Positions 25,087 through 34,073 of a DNA stretch of 48,182 bases are shown here, in pieces. The first letter of the stretch is position 1. Every line of letters begins with the position of its first letter. The notes beneath the pieces were generated by a model. That model did no database searches and had not been told where the DNA came from. It saw only the letters and a program-made list of their open reading frames with translations. Source of the DNA: Saprospiraceae bacterium (lineage in GTDB: Bacteria; Bacteroidota; Bacteroidia; Chitinophagales; Saprospiraceae); NCBI GenBank assembly GCA_020848995.1, contig JADLHA010000027.1, positions 1 to 48,182 of the forward strand. Direction: 5' to 3'. Position numbers and translations under genes: made by a program.

Positions 25087-25923
25087 TGCATTAAATTATA
25101 GGTGTTATGTTCATTCCTTAAAATTGTCATTAAAGTTAGAGTCATCATCAAGAATTTGCTGTCTCAATGGGCGAGCACTATTGCATAAGCATATTCTGCA
25201 ATTCTCTTCGCCAATTCTTGATCCTTTTCGACCCCACGCATTAATAACTGAATCTCTTCTCCTTCCAATACATCCGCGCCAGTGAACCCCAAATCTCACG
25301 GTGAGCGCTCAAAAGAAAATGCTCCAACACGCGCTCGCGAACCACGGATTATCGTCTGACGCAGACAAAATCCTGCCCGGTCCGTACAAATGCGCGGACA
25401 ATCAATAATCCATTCTAAGTCTTAACCCCTAAAAAATAATCACTCGGACTGCCCTTGGGGAAATTCCTTCCCCGCATTTGCCACAAAACTCATCTCCCCT
25501 CCCAGGCCACGGTCACAAACCCATAAACCAGCCCATTGGCAATTGCAGTCAATGGCAATACCTCTCCCGGCGATCCATCTCGCCCAAAAACCTGTACGCC
25601 CAATTAGAAAAGGACGGTTGGCATGTTTAGCAAGTGTATTACAAGATTTTGATTTTTCCAAATTTTTTGAAAACTATTTTTTGCTTTATTGCAAAATTTT
25701 AAGCGTGACAAGCATTTCGTCATCGCGACTTATTTTGAATGCAGGATCACACCGCCCTGTTGATTTATAACTCAACATGACAGGAAGTCTGGTTGCCTCA
25801 TGCACCTATAAATACTTTTGAAGCATGGAAAATTGCGCGCACTCAGCGCGCTCATCAATTGAACTGCCAACAAAAAATGCACCACGCGCTTTTCAAATTC
25901 GGCCAATGCACCCCTTGTTCCGC
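25087..25923. other. long convergent/divergent gap with one direct-repeat block
   Basis: No gene is supported. The stretch holds one copy of the direct repeat described at 25420-25680; the rest (25087-25419, 25681-25923) shows no recognisable coding or RNA feature. Confidence 0.5.
25420..25680. repeat. ~260-bp direct repeat, left copy (right copy 31333-31586)
   Basis: Starts with TCTTAACCCCT, passes through TCTCGCCCAAAAACCTG..ACGCCCAA..GGAAAGGA-like sequence, and ends in a block of 25 nt (25656-25680) identical to 31562-31586. Order, orientation and spacing (236 against 229 bp between the ends) agree; the middle is diverged. Confidence 0.7.
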
Positions 25924-27894
25924 TTATTTCCCCCTTCCCAAATAGAAATACGTTATGGGAATGTCCACCGCGAGGAAAATGCCATGGCGCCAGCCATTTT
26001 TCTCCAGTTCCAACGCCACTCCATCCTTTGTTTCCGTCACCTTGCGAAGCCCCGGACCCAACTGGGCTCCGTATCCGAAAGCAAATGGCCATTTGCCAGG
26101 GGTGTTGTAAACGATGTAAAGCCCCGGCGACAGAATGTTGTTCCAGCTCAGTTCCGGCAAATCTCCTGCGAGCTCGTCATCGAAACGGTAGGCCGTTACG
26201 GCACCGACGTCGATCATGGGAACAAATAATCCGACTCCTCCTCCCTTTCCCAGGCCCAGCGTGCAACTCAAGCCAACCGGTGCCGCCAGTGCACCGACAT
26301 CTTTTGCTTCCATTGCACTCCCAAGGTATTCCCTTCCCAAGGCAATGCCCATATATGCATTCAGCGCCACGGAAAACCGTCCATGGTATTTCTTCGCCTG
26401 GCTGCTTCCCGGAGGAAGGGCAAACCCTTCTACGGCGTGCTCCATTTCTTCGGGCGAATTGGCACCGGCAATCGCCGCCATAAAGTTTGCGTACCGAAGG
26501 ATTTCCGCTATCTTCTCCTGCTCGCCTTCGCTCCCCTTCTTCAAAAGCCCGAGGCAAAAGACCACATTGCCCATGGCGCCTCCAAAGTTACCCTGCCGCA
26601 CGTTAAAATACATGGCGTTGCTTTGCCGCATCAGCAGGATGTAAGCGTTTGGAATAAAGTCCCTCCCCTCCATTCCGAGTAGAGTACGCCCGGTCTGGTT
26701 GATGGACAGCAACAGGTCCGATACAGATTGGGAATAACTGAAAAAATCGTCGGCAAGCGCATTGGCCGTTTTTGCACTGGCATGAAGGGTTCCCTGCAGC
26801 GAATGCATCAGCTCACTCATTGCCTCAATGGTCTTGCGCCAGCTCTCCAATAGCTGCCCGCCGGAATTTGCCTTTTCCATCATCATGCGCATGCTGACTT
26901 GTTTGCCATCCGGCAGTATGAAATCTATCCTCCCGGCTCTTTGCCAAAGCAGGCCAAGGTAGATGCGCAGCAGCTTAGGATCCTGCAACGACTCGCGGAT
27001 TTCGCGACCGGAATGCCATGGCATCCGGGGATCCGATGAAGCCGTATTGCGAAACGACTCGGAAAGCAGGTTGAGCAAACGGAGACCAGCCGCCATGTTG
27101 TAAAGCAATGTGTCGGCAGGACGTGCCGATTGTATGGCAGATCCGGAATGAGACAGATAGGACAACATATCCACCGGAGACGCTCCATTTACCATTTGCT
27201 GGGCTACGTGGAGGAGGTCAATCATCACTTTACCTTCCCCTCGTTCCGAACATCCCGAACACAATGCCTCATTGCCCAGAAATCGCTCTGTGCTTCCTGG
27301 CAGGGCCATCATGTCAGCGACAAAGCCCTCCCGCAAGGTCTGCAGGTAATCGTTGAACTGATACACTTTGGAGTCGATCAGCGACAACTGCTCCCGGGTA
27401 AAAGGACAAAAGTGGCCCAGGTACGGATTGTCCTTCACCTGTGCTTTAAAGTCTTCAAAAAATACCACGGAGAGCTCCTGTTTGGTGCGCTTCACCAAAA
27501 ACCGCGCAAGCCCATCCGCAAAATTGGATACAAAAAATCCACCGGCCGGAACGCTTTGGGCGCTGTAATGCTCCCGCGATTCTTCCAAAAAAGCTTTCAG
27601 GGTCTGGTTAGATAATTTCAGGCTGAAAAAAGGATTGCCCTGAAAGGTCGCCTCTAAGCCGCTTCGCAGAGCAGCGGTATCTTTTGAATCCTTTAAACCC
27701 AAAGGCAGGTACTCTCTCAAAACAGCAGCATGCTCTTCGTCTATTTCGATCCCTCGTTCCAGAAAAAGCTCACCATGGACATCCTTTGCCCTATAATCAA
27801 ATAAGTCACTCAAAACCCGTACGCCGTCCAACATCGGCTGGGCGCTCAGGCTAAGGCAAAGACACAGAAATGAAAGAACAAATGCGCATTTCAT
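25924..27894 (-). CDS. large secreted protein of unknown function, possibly outer-membrane associated
   Basis: A protein of ~656 aa starting with a signal peptide (MKCAFVLSFLCLCLSLSAQP, cleavage after SAQ). The start at 27894 removes seven polar residues (MPKPKSA) that would precede it from 27915. The central part is mainly helical with no motif I know; the last ~170 residues become glycine-rich and strand-like (FSVALNAYMGIALGREYLG, GLGKGGGVGLFVPMIDVGAV, GLYIVYNTPGKWPFAFGYG, IFLAVDIPITYF), as in small outer-membrane beta-barrels. It is the last gene of a five-gene minus-strand operon with a CHAP hydrolase and a zincin, 149 nt after the zincin gene. It could be an export, anchor or target component of that operon. 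Confidence 0.72.
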   Translation of the reverse strand: MKCAFVLSFLCLCLSLSAQPMLDGVRVLSDLFDYRAKDVHGELFLERGIEIDEEHAAVLREYLPLGLKDSKDTAALRSGLEATFQGNPFFSLKLSNQTLKAFLEESREHYSAQSVPAGGFFVSNFADGLARFLVKRTKQELSVVFFEDFKAQVKDNPYLGHFCPFTREQLSLIDSKVYQFNDYLQTLREGFVADMMALPGSTERFLGNEALCSGCSERGEGKVMIDLLHVAQQMVNGASPVDMLSYLSHSGSAIQSARPADTLLYNMAAGLRLLNLLSESFRNTASSDPRMPWHSGREIRESLQDPKLLRIYLGLLWQRAGRIDFILPDGKQVSMRMMMEKANSGGQLLESWRKTIEAMSELMHSLQGTLHASAKTANALADDFFSYSQSVSDLLLSINQTGRTLLGMEGRDFIPNAYILLMRQSNAMYFNVRQGNFGGAMGNVVFCLGLLKKGSEGEQEKIAEILRYANFMAAIAGANSPEEMEHAVEGFALPPGSSQAKKYHGRFSVALNAYMGIALGREYLGSAMEAKDVGALAAPVGLSCTLGLGKGGGVGLFVPMIDVGAVTAYRFDDELAGDLPELSWNNILSPGLYIVYNTPGKWPFAFGYGAQLGPGLRKVTETKDGVALELEKNGWRHGIFLAVDIPITYFYLGRGK

Positions 27895-28043
27895 AGCAGA
27901 CTTGGGCTTAGGCATGAAAGAAACTTCCGGTATAGCTTTTCGAACCGATCATCGATGTGAAGACATTTGCAAGATACACAGCGGCCAAAGCGGAAGGATC
28001 CCTCTTTAGCAACAAATAGCAGTAGAATGCCAACTGCGGGTGC

Positions 28044-28820
28044 TCACGAATTCACCCCTCCGAGTATGTGATAGGGATAAAACGTCACGATCCGTGTTCC
28101 GTTGATCTCCGTCAGATCTCCGCTCCACACTTTCTGGTATAAAGATTTCAAATCCCGACGGTCGGCGGCGGTCATTTTGGACTTATTGCCGTAATTCATG
28201 ATAGAGAAAGGCTTGTGCCTTCCATACTTCACAAAAGGCATGGAACTTTCGTGCAATTCAGCAAAAAAATGCCTCAGTCCAAAGATATGACCCAATTCGT
28301 GTGCCATCGTCTCCACCTGCTCCTGTTCTGATTGCTCGAACAACTTCGGATACAAGGTCAACTGATGCCTGCCGCCATCCGGAAAAAAGGCGCTGGCAAG
28401 CGTACATCCGCGGTAATCGCAGTTGTCCTTTCGGATCACAATTTCAAAATCCCATGCGTCGTCGCGCTCGCTGAATTTTACCGGAGCGCTGTTTCCCCAC
28501 TCCAGGATCCCTTTTCCCAATAGATCCCGGATGGCCTTCATGGCCTCATCGGGATCCATGAAATAATTGTAAAGAGCGGGATGAAACCGCCAACGCAGAT
28601 TGACGTCCTTTTTCCATAGGGGAATAAACCCTTCGGAAGCATCCAGAACGATTTCCGCGATGTTCCGGTTTTTGGGGGTCGCATACCCCCGGGAATCGGA
28701 CTCACATCGCACCGGCTTTTTCCCATATACATGCACTTCTGCATCGGCCGGCGAATAGGGGTTTTTGCTTTTCCGCTCAGAGAAAACACCCGGAGTGCGC
28801 TTTAAACTTTTCTTTTCCAT
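28044..28820 (-). CDS. matrixin-like zinc metalloprotease (metzincin) without visible signal peptide
   Basis: A 258-aa protein with the metzincin signature HELGHIFGLRH at 174-184 (zinc ligands His174, His178, His184; catalytic Glu175) and a Met-turn in SIMNYG (Met208), followed by MTAADRRDLKSLY as in matrixins/M10-type enzymes. Upstream, RWRFHPALYN..W and KFSERDDAWDFEIVIR fit the N-terminal half of the catalytic domain. Most such proteases are secreted, yet the N-terminus (MEKKSLKRTPGVFSERKSKN) is basic and has no hydrophobic segment. It is either cytosolic, exported by a non-Sec route, or released on lysis. It sits third after the CHAP hydrolase and SHOCT protein, 92 nt beyond the latter. 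Confidence 0.83.
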   Translation of the reverse strand: MEKKSLKRTPGVFSERKSKNPYSPADAEVHVYGKKPVRCESDSRGYATPKNRNIAEIVLDASEGFIPLWKKDVNLRWRFHPALYNYFMDPDEAMKAIRDLLGKGILEWGNSAPVKFSERDDAWDFEIVIRKDNCDYRGCTLASAFFPDGGRHQLTLYPKLFEQSEQEQVETMAHELGHIFGLRHFFAELHESSMPFVKYGRHKPFSIMNYGNKSKMTAADRRDLKSLYQKVWSGDLTEINGTRIVTFYPYHILGGVNS

Positions 28821-28912
28821 GGTAAGGTAATTTTATTGAGCCAAAATGATTGGAATCCTCAATCGGTTTACCGGCCTTTGACCGCGTAATCCTCATGCAT
28901 TCCAGGGAACGT

Positions 28913-29806
28913 TCATGAACCGGAGCTTTCAGAATCAGACTTTTTTTGGGCGAGTCTTTCCAGCATGTTCATCCGGGTTTCGATGTCGGATGCTGCAATC
29001 AAATCATCTTTGAGCTTTTTAAATTCGTCTTCGCTGATCACGCCCTTTTTATGCAGGCCATAGAGTTCCTCAATTCTCTCCCATTTGGATTTTTCTGCCT
29101 TTTGTCCAAACAGTGCCCTTGCGGTCTCCTTGAGTCTCTGAAAGAATTCCAGCGAGCCAAATCCGGCCAATATGGCCAATGCAATAAAGGAGACCATCCC
29201 ATTGAACGGCACATGGGTAGCCCGGTACTCCATCGTAACCGACGAGATCATGAAGTTCGCCACAAAATAAATGAACAAGCCGGCGCCGCCTCCCAGAAGG
29301 ATCCGGACGTAGTAGGGGATCTCCAGGTTTCCCGGAAAACTCCTTTGCTCACTTTGAAAATGCATGAAAAATCCCCGGAGGTTGCACAATAAGCCCCCCA
29401 GGGAACCCGCCAGGATCATCAGCAATATGATATCGTAAAAAGTCACACCGGATTTAACTTCCTTTTCGTTATGTTTTCCCTTGGTTTCTTGCTTACCCGC
29501 TTTTGCTGTGTCCTTCTCATTGGGCCGGTTCAACTCAGTTTGCTTCGCACGATCACCCTTAAGGGTGTCAACAAGTCCATTCATTTGAGGTGTATCCACA
29601 CCAACCCGGTTTTGCCCTGGCTTGCCCGGATTTTCGTCTGATGGTTGATTGCTGCTCGCTTCAGAACTGCTGCGGATGTAATCCGCTTGAGTCTTGTGAA
29701 GTTTTTGGGTCAGTCCCCACCCGATCAGCATGGTGAGGGCGAGGTTGGTCCCAATCAAAAATACCAGGCGTTTGCCTTTGAGTTCTGCAGTATCCATTGT
29801 TGTCAT
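28913..29806 (-). CDS. membrane protein with C-terminal SHOCT domain
   Basis: A 297-aa protein. Seen: a transmembrane helix at ~13-32, a ~85-residue polar, Lys/Glu/Asn-rich linker (~38-120), three further membrane segments at ~122-143, ~166-187 and ~204-222, and a C-terminal KWERIEELYGLHKKGVISED then EFKKLKDDLI at ~242-270, the classic short SHOCT motif. SHOCT domains are thought to mediate oligomerisation or membrane-linked contacts; there is no enzymatic motif. Its start lies 1 nt after the stop of the CHAP hydrolase gene, a very tight coupling, so the two probably act together. A holin-like or anchoring role is conceivable but unproven. Met4 is an alternative start. Confidence 0.78.
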   Translation of the reverse strand: MTTMDTAELKGKRLVFLIGTNLALTMLIGWGLTQKLHKTQADYIRSSSEASSNQPSDENPGKPGQNRVGVDTPQMNGLVDTLKGDRAKQTELNRPNEKDTAKAGKQETKGKHNEKEVKSGVTFYDIILLMILAGSLGGLLCNLRGFFMHFQSEQRSFPGNLEIPYYVRILLGGGAGLFIYFVANFMISSVTMEYRATHVPFNGMVSFIALAILAGFGSLEFFQRLKETARALFGQKAEKSKWERIEELYGLHKKGVISEDEFKKLKDDLIAASDIETRMNMLERLAQKKSDSESSGS

Positions 29807-29807
29807 T

Positions 29808-30650
29808 TTAATTGAACTGGTTATTGGTTAATTTTTCCAAAGAAATCAGATCTATAGCGGACTGATGATAATTTCGAATGCGAGCATAGACTCCATTTCC
29901 GTTGCGGGAACCTCCGTGGTTGGTATTTCCTTCAATGGTCCTTATGGTTTGTCCTTCGACCCCGGCAATGATACCGGTATGATTCCAGTCATACCGGCTC
30001 TTGCGCATTAGAAAGACATCGCCCGGATTCGCTAGCGCCGGATCCACCTTCCACTCCTCATTTCGAACAAGTGCCCCCTTTGCCAGGCAAAAATTGCCGA
30101 TGGTGTCACAACTATAGGTGTGCGGCATCCAGTCGCGAAAATCGACGTTCATCTCTGAGGCCGCCTGGTCAATTGCCGATTGAACGAAACCCATGCACCA
30201 CAGCCATATGCTTCCGTCGTTGCCGTCCATAAAACTGCGCACCCATGGACCGCAGTTGGTTTCTCCGCCGACTTCCAGTTCAAAAGGCTTATTTTGTAAA
30301 TGCAGTCGGGCGACGTGGCAAGTTCTCTGGTTCAGGCTGCCTCCCGGGCTCAAACCTGAAAAAGCCCTGCGCAGGGGAGCAGACAGAGCACCGAATGTCT
30401 CGCGGTCCACCACACCGGTGGCAACCAGTCCCGAATTTTTCTGAAACACCTTGACAGCAGCCTCCGTTGCGGGGCCGAAATCGCCGTCCATCTCCACTGC
30501 GAGACCTGTGCCCGGAGAAGCCATTTCGTGAAGATTCAGCCAACTCTGGATCTTGAGAACTTCCCGTATGGTATTGCTTTTGTGCCGGCCCTGCGGGCGC
30601 GTCAGCAACAGCTCCTTTTGGAAATGGGTTTTAATCATACGTTGAGACAA
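29808..30650 (-). CDS. peptidoglycan-binding CHAP-type hydrolase (endolysin-like)
   Basis: A 280-aa protein. Residues ~30-95 are a PG_binding_1 domain (IQSWLNL..DGDFGPATEAAVKVFQKNSGL..GVVDRETFGAL). Residues ~115-262 are a CHAP/NlpC-P60-like amidase domain: NCGPWVRSF, catalytic Cys152 in WLWCMGFVQSA, ANPGDVFLM, His224 in NHTGIIAG and Glu240 in TIEGNTN. The expected role is cutting peptidoglycan stem peptides or the amide bond. No signal peptide is visible (MSQRMIKTHFQKELLLTRPQ), which is the arrangement of phage endolysins and of toxins exported by dedicated machines. It is second in the operon after the small membrane protein and directly coupled to the SHOCT membrane protein. Confidence 0.85.
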   Translation of the reverse strand: MSQRMIKTHFQKELLLTRPQGRHKSNTIREVLKIQSWLNLHEMASPGTGLAVEMDGDFGPATEAAVKVFQKNSGLVATGVVDRETFGALSAPLRRAFSGLSPGGSLNQRTCHVARLHLQNKPFELEVGGETNCGPWVRSFMDGNDGSIWLWCMGFVQSAIDQAASEMNVDFRDWMPHTYSCDTIGNFCLAKGALVRNEEWKVDPALANPGDVFLMRKSRYDWNHTGIIAGVEGQTIRTIEGNTNHGGSRNGNGVYARIRNYHQSAIDLISLEKLTNNQFN

Positions 30651-30735
30651 AGCGAGATTAAAAATCTTTTACCCGCATTATTCAAGCATTGCTTCATGCC
30701 GGTTACACCAGGCTATTTTGAAGGCGGATAATACA

Positions 30736-31128
30736 TTACCTTTCCTCTTCATAATTCTGGCTTCTAACCATGAGGGAAGCTCTACTTTCCTGATCCGTCT
30801 TTTCCCGAAAGATCGCGGGAGTCTGGCCATTGATCTTAACCAGGTCAACCTTTTGCACTTGCACGAGCTTATTGAATTGTGAATCGGTGAACCTGACCAG
30901 AATACTTCCCTCCTCGACCAAAGGCAAAATCTTTTGCAATTGGTCGTCGGCCAACCTTACGGTGACAGACCCATCTTCATTGAAAGGAAATTGAATTCCG
31001 GATGCGTTACCCACAGGATGCTCTGCGATCACATGCTGAATAGAGCTAATGAACAGAGCAATGGAAGCGAGGAGCATTGAAATACCCATAAGGGCTTTAT
31101 ACCCATTCTGCACCAAAAATGTTTTCAT
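30736..31128 (-). CDS. small single-pass membrane protein, first gene of the hydrolase operon
   Basis: A 130-aa protein: short cytosolic tail, one membrane helix at ~13-33 (LMGISMLLASIALFISSIQHV), then a polar domain with two related repeats, GSVTVRLADDQLQKILPLV and GSILVRFTDSQFNKLVQVQ. I start at MKTFLVQNGYK (31128); the frame is open to 31266 but those residues are not protein-like. No family recognised. The gap to the CHAP gene is 85 nt. A tiny transmembrane protein ahead of a signal-less hydrolase invites comparison with holin-endolysin pairs, although a single-pass anchor with an extracytoplasmic domain is the plainer reading. Confidence 0.65.
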   Translation of the reverse strand: MKTFLVQNGYKALMGISMLLASIALFISSIQHVIAEHPVGNASGIQFPFNEDGSVTVRLADDQLQKILPLVEEGSILVRFTDSQFNKLVQVQKVDLVKINGQTPAIFREKTDQESRASLMVRSQNYEEER

Positions 31129-31332
31129 ATCATTGAATTTGAGGTTAAAATTACTGGGTTGAATGAATGCACCTTCTGCGATTTGCAGCCTAAGGGAACC
31201 CAGATGCTCCACGCATCCATCCTTTAAAAGGCTTGTGCAAAAAGGAATGATCCTCTCTAAACACACCCTTCTGTTTTAGAGAATAGATTACCTGGCCGCT
31301 ACCAGGCAGCCAAATTAAAATTCAATCTAACG

Positions 31333-31586
31333 TCTTAACCCCTGAGAAAAGTCAATGAGTCGACGGCACCAGCTATGCGGCCTACCCGTTTGCGAATTGC
31401 ATTCGCCTTCCATCCCAGTCGCACTTAAACACAACCATCGAACACATCACCCTGATCATTACCGCTTATGCTTTACCGCCGGTCTCTCCCAAAAAACCTC
31501 ACACGCCCAAATGGAAAGGACAGGTGGTTTGTCAGGCAAGTTTACAACAGAGCAGGGATAATTCCAAATTTTTTGAAAACTATTTT
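31333..31586. repeat. ~260-bp direct repeat, right copy (left copy 25420-25680)
   Basis: Same order and orientation as the left copy: TCTTAACCCCT at its start, TCTCCCAAAAAACCTCACAC and GGAAAGGACAGGTGG in the middle, and the 25 identical nucleotides at 31562-31586. The remaining gap 31587-31819 shows nothing identifiable. Confidence 0.7.
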
Positions 31587-31819
31587 AGGGTTGAGCTTAA
31601 GAATTCCGGGGTACTAACCACGAAGGAAAGCACCCAGACATTGCATGGTGTGCAAGCCCATCCGCCCGGATCATAGAGACTACCATGGAATTGCGATCGG
31701 TTGCACCCAGACTCCCACCGAAAATTTATAACTGCATCCATCCGCATCACTCACATTCATTAAGTCTTGACCATAACGGAACAAAGAGCACTGCATACAC
31801 CCCAGGTAGAGCCCTCTGA

Positions 31820-32311
31820 CTACTTTCCCGGAGTATTGATGTTAAAATGAGCTTTCACAAAACGTGCCCACCGTGCTCGGTTCTTCCTGAGCACTTCAAA
31901 ATCAGCATCCGCGTTGATGGTTTCGTAGGAAACCCCTCTTTCCACAGCCTTCTCAAGATAGTGAAAAGCATCCTCTTCCTTGCTATGTAGACTATAAATA
32001 CAAGCTAGATTATAAAATGCCCGAATATCGCTGTCAATCAACTCCGTAACCTTTTTATAACTGGAAATAGCCTCTTCAAAGTTGCCCAAAAGATAAAACA
32101 TATTGCCATAATTCAAATGCACATAAGGATTATTTGGGTTTAATTTGCCCGCCTTTATTAATGATAAATTTGCTTCCGTATAATTTTTTCTACTTATGTT
32201 AAAACTGGCTAACTGTATATGAAAATTAATAGAATTAGAATCCAATAAGATTGCCTTTCTGTAGAAATAATCTGCACTATCAATTTCCCCTTTTAAATGG
32301 AAGACAATGAG
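31820..32311 (-). pseudogene. 5'-truncated TPR protein gene
   Basis: The frame encodes TPR units (ADYFYRKAILLDSNSINFHI, NLSLIKAGKLNPNNPYVHLN, AISSYKKVTELIDSDIRAFY, EDAFHYLEKAVERG) and ends with a normal-looking C-terminus. Homology to TPR runs upstream of the only possible start (TTG at 32245) as HLKGEIDSADYFYRKAILL and then hits a TAG at 32312-32314 with no ATG or GTG. The 5' part is therefore missing. The break coincides with the broken sigma gene that reads the other way. The fragment is AT-richer than the genes to its right. A short functional remnant from TTG cannot be excluded. Confidence 0.6.
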
Positions 32312-32414
32312 CTACCAGTCAGAGGGCATGGCCCGCAAAAAGAAGAGCATTTGCCTCAAAGAGCTGACCGCTCTGATTCACCAAAACCCCCACCTCAAAT
32401 CTGCACTGGAATGA
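32271..32414 (+). pseudogene. 3' remnant of an ECF/sigma-70 factor gene
   Basis: The frame reads ..WKTMSYQSEGMARKKKSICL then KELTALIHQNPHLKSALE and stops at TGA 32412-32414. SYQSEGMARKKKSICLKEL fits the end of sigma-70 region 4 (recognition helix and its basic tail) of Bacteroidota ECF factors. A stop at 32268 and the lack of region 2 and most of region 4 show that only ~35 codons remain. The stop overlaps the ATG of the next gene (ATGA), the usual sigma/anti-sigma coupling. The call rests on a short motif. Confidence 0.5.
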
Positions 32415-33121
32415 GCTTTGACCCATACGAGCACGTGGAGGATTACATCAACAACAGCCTTTCCAGCGACGACCGGCAGCGGTTTGAGGCGGCTTTGGAA
32501 AGCGACCCCGGTTTGGAGCTGGCGCTCAAAAATTTCTCCCCGGCAAAAAAATTTGCGGCCTCCCTCATCGAATTGGAGACCCGGCAACAGCTGCGCGCTG
32601 CACGCCCGGGTCCATCGTGGTGGAAATGGCTGGTCGCGGTGGCGGCAATGTTCGTGCTGGCATTGGGGTATTTTGCACTTCGTCCCAGAAAAGCTGCGAC
32701 TCCGGAACAGGTATTTGCTGCGCTTTACATCCCCCCCGCTTCGGTGGCGATGCGCAGCGGCAACGAACCGGCCAATGTGCTTGACTCCGCCATACATCTA
32801 TTCGATGCCGGCCAATACGCCAACAGCGAATTGCTCGTCCGGCGGATCCTGGCTTCCGACCCTTCGGAGGTTCGCGCGTTGCGCTACCTCGGCCACCTCG
32901 CTTTGCAAAAAAAGGATTACACCCTTGCCACCACCGCATTTCAACAGGTATTTGCCCATCACCAGGAACCCCTTGCTTCCGAAGCGAACTACTTGCTTTG
33001 CATGATCGATATCATCCGGGGTGACCGGGAACAGGCACGTGATCGACACCGCTACCTGGTCAACAGCGCGCATCAACCCGGAAAAGACAAAATGGCGCTA
33101 TTGGCGAATTACCTGCGCTGA
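32411..33121 (+). CDS. anti-sigma-like single-pass membrane protein with TPR domain
   Basis: A 236-aa protein: an N-terminal cytosolic segment (YEHVEDYINNSLSSDDRQRFEAAL, quoted in part) of the anti-sigma/zinc-finger-less type, a membrane helix at ~71-90 (WKWLVAVAAMFVLALGYFAL), and a periplasmic TPR region (~120-236, e.g. ALRYLGHLALQKKDYTLATT). In Saprospiria such proteins commonly lie behind an ECF sigma gene and beside TPR/CHAT/caspase genes. Here the sigma gene is reduced to a remnant whose stop overlaps this start. The frame is open to 32297, but the ATG at 32411 gives the conserved N-terminus. If expressed, it has lost its cognate sigma factor from this locus. Confidence 0.72.
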   Translation: MSFDPYEHVEDYINNSLSSDDRQRFEAALESDPGLELALKNFSPAKKFAASLIELETRQQLRAARPGPSWWKWLVAVAAMFVLALGYFALRPRKAATPEQVFAALYIPPASVAMRSGNEPANVLDSAIHLFDAGQYANSELLVRRILASDPSEVRALRYLGHLALQKKDYTLATTAFQQVFAHHQEPLASEANYLLCMIDIIRGDREQARDRHRYLVNSAHQPGKDKMALLANYLR

Positions 33122-33171
33122 TGTGCGCACAAGGTTGTACCCGGTTGCAGCGCTCCCGCGCATGAGACCCT

Positions 33172-33684
33172 TCAGTAAATGCGTTTTAGTTTTCCAAGCG
33201 TTGCAGCCAGTTGGCCGTGCCTGACGGGCGTCAGCCATCCAAATTCCGGCGATTGAATGCCCTCCAGTTCTTCTTCGATGACGATCCCAAATTCCAGTAC
33301 CCTTTTCCTGTTTTTTGTGAACCACACCCGGCTTTCGACAGTGGCCATGTCTCCTCCGGGACCAACAAACACCCATGATTTTTGCATTTCCCGGAGCAGG
33401 TCTTTGTTCTTAGAGGTAAAATATCTGCCCTTTCGCATCGCGGCAGGCAGCATGTTCTTATCCACAGAAGCGATCTTCAAGTGGACTTTCCAATTCCCCT
33501 CTTCAAAATTCAGATTTGCAAGCGGCCGGATGGTATCCAAGTACAACCGCTGATGATCCCCATCGGGGGGGATTCCAGCAAAAGCGGGCATAACGGCATG
33601 AACCGGTGCATGAGCCAAAAAGCAAAACCAAAGGATGAGCGCCAATGGTTTGGAGACTGCAGCTGGGTTTAGGGCTTTCGTCAT
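33172..33684 (-). CDS. secreted protein of unknown function
   Basis: A 170-aa protein with an N-terminal signal peptide (KPLALILWFCFLAHAPVHA, cleavage near residue 30). The mature part is basic and mixed alpha/beta (LNFEEGNWKVHLKIASVDKN, SWVFVGPGGDMATVESRVWF, RVLEFGIVIEEELEG). No family recognised. It is convergent with the anti-sigma-like gene (51 nt between stops) and divergent from the caspase gene, so it is probably transcribed alone. Confidence 0.65.
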   Translation of the reverse strand: MTKALNPAAVSKPLALILWFCFLAHAPVHAVMPAFAGIPPDGDHQRLYLDTIRPLANLNFEEGNWKVHLKIASVDKNMLPAAMRKGRYFTSKNKDLLREMQKSWVFVGPGGDMATVESRVWFTKNRKRVLEFGIVIEEELEGIQSPEFGWLTPVRHGQLAATLGKLKRIY

Positions 33685-34073
33685 GTTACACCTTCGTCGT
33701 TATGGCAGCATTTCACAAGCGCACAGCGCCAGACAATTTCGCCTGACGAAGTTACTGAAAAAAGAAAATCGCCGTTATGACTCATCCCGTTTCAGACTGC
33801 GAGCTCACCCCCTCAAATGGCCTTAGCTTCCTCAGGGATAAATCATCAATTTCCCCCAGATGATCACAAATGGGGGACCATTGCAAGATCCTCTGCGCAC
33901 ACCGGGCCCGGAGCAACGATGCAGAGGGGAACCAAATTGCCGCGTCAGACAGTTGTAAAAGAACATCTCTTTCCCGGCGCCATGGAAAAAAACAGAAATG
34001 GTAGTTAAATTTACATCGCATGCCCGATTAACTATGGGGGCATAGCTGCCAATCACCTTTGATCTGTGATGCT
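33685..34073. other. divergent intergenic region before the caspase gene
   Basis: No gene is supported. CACCTTTG at 34054-34061, one mismatch from TAnnTTTG, lies 12 nt before the caspase-TPR start and is its best promoter candidate. Nothing else is recognisable. Confidence 0.4.
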
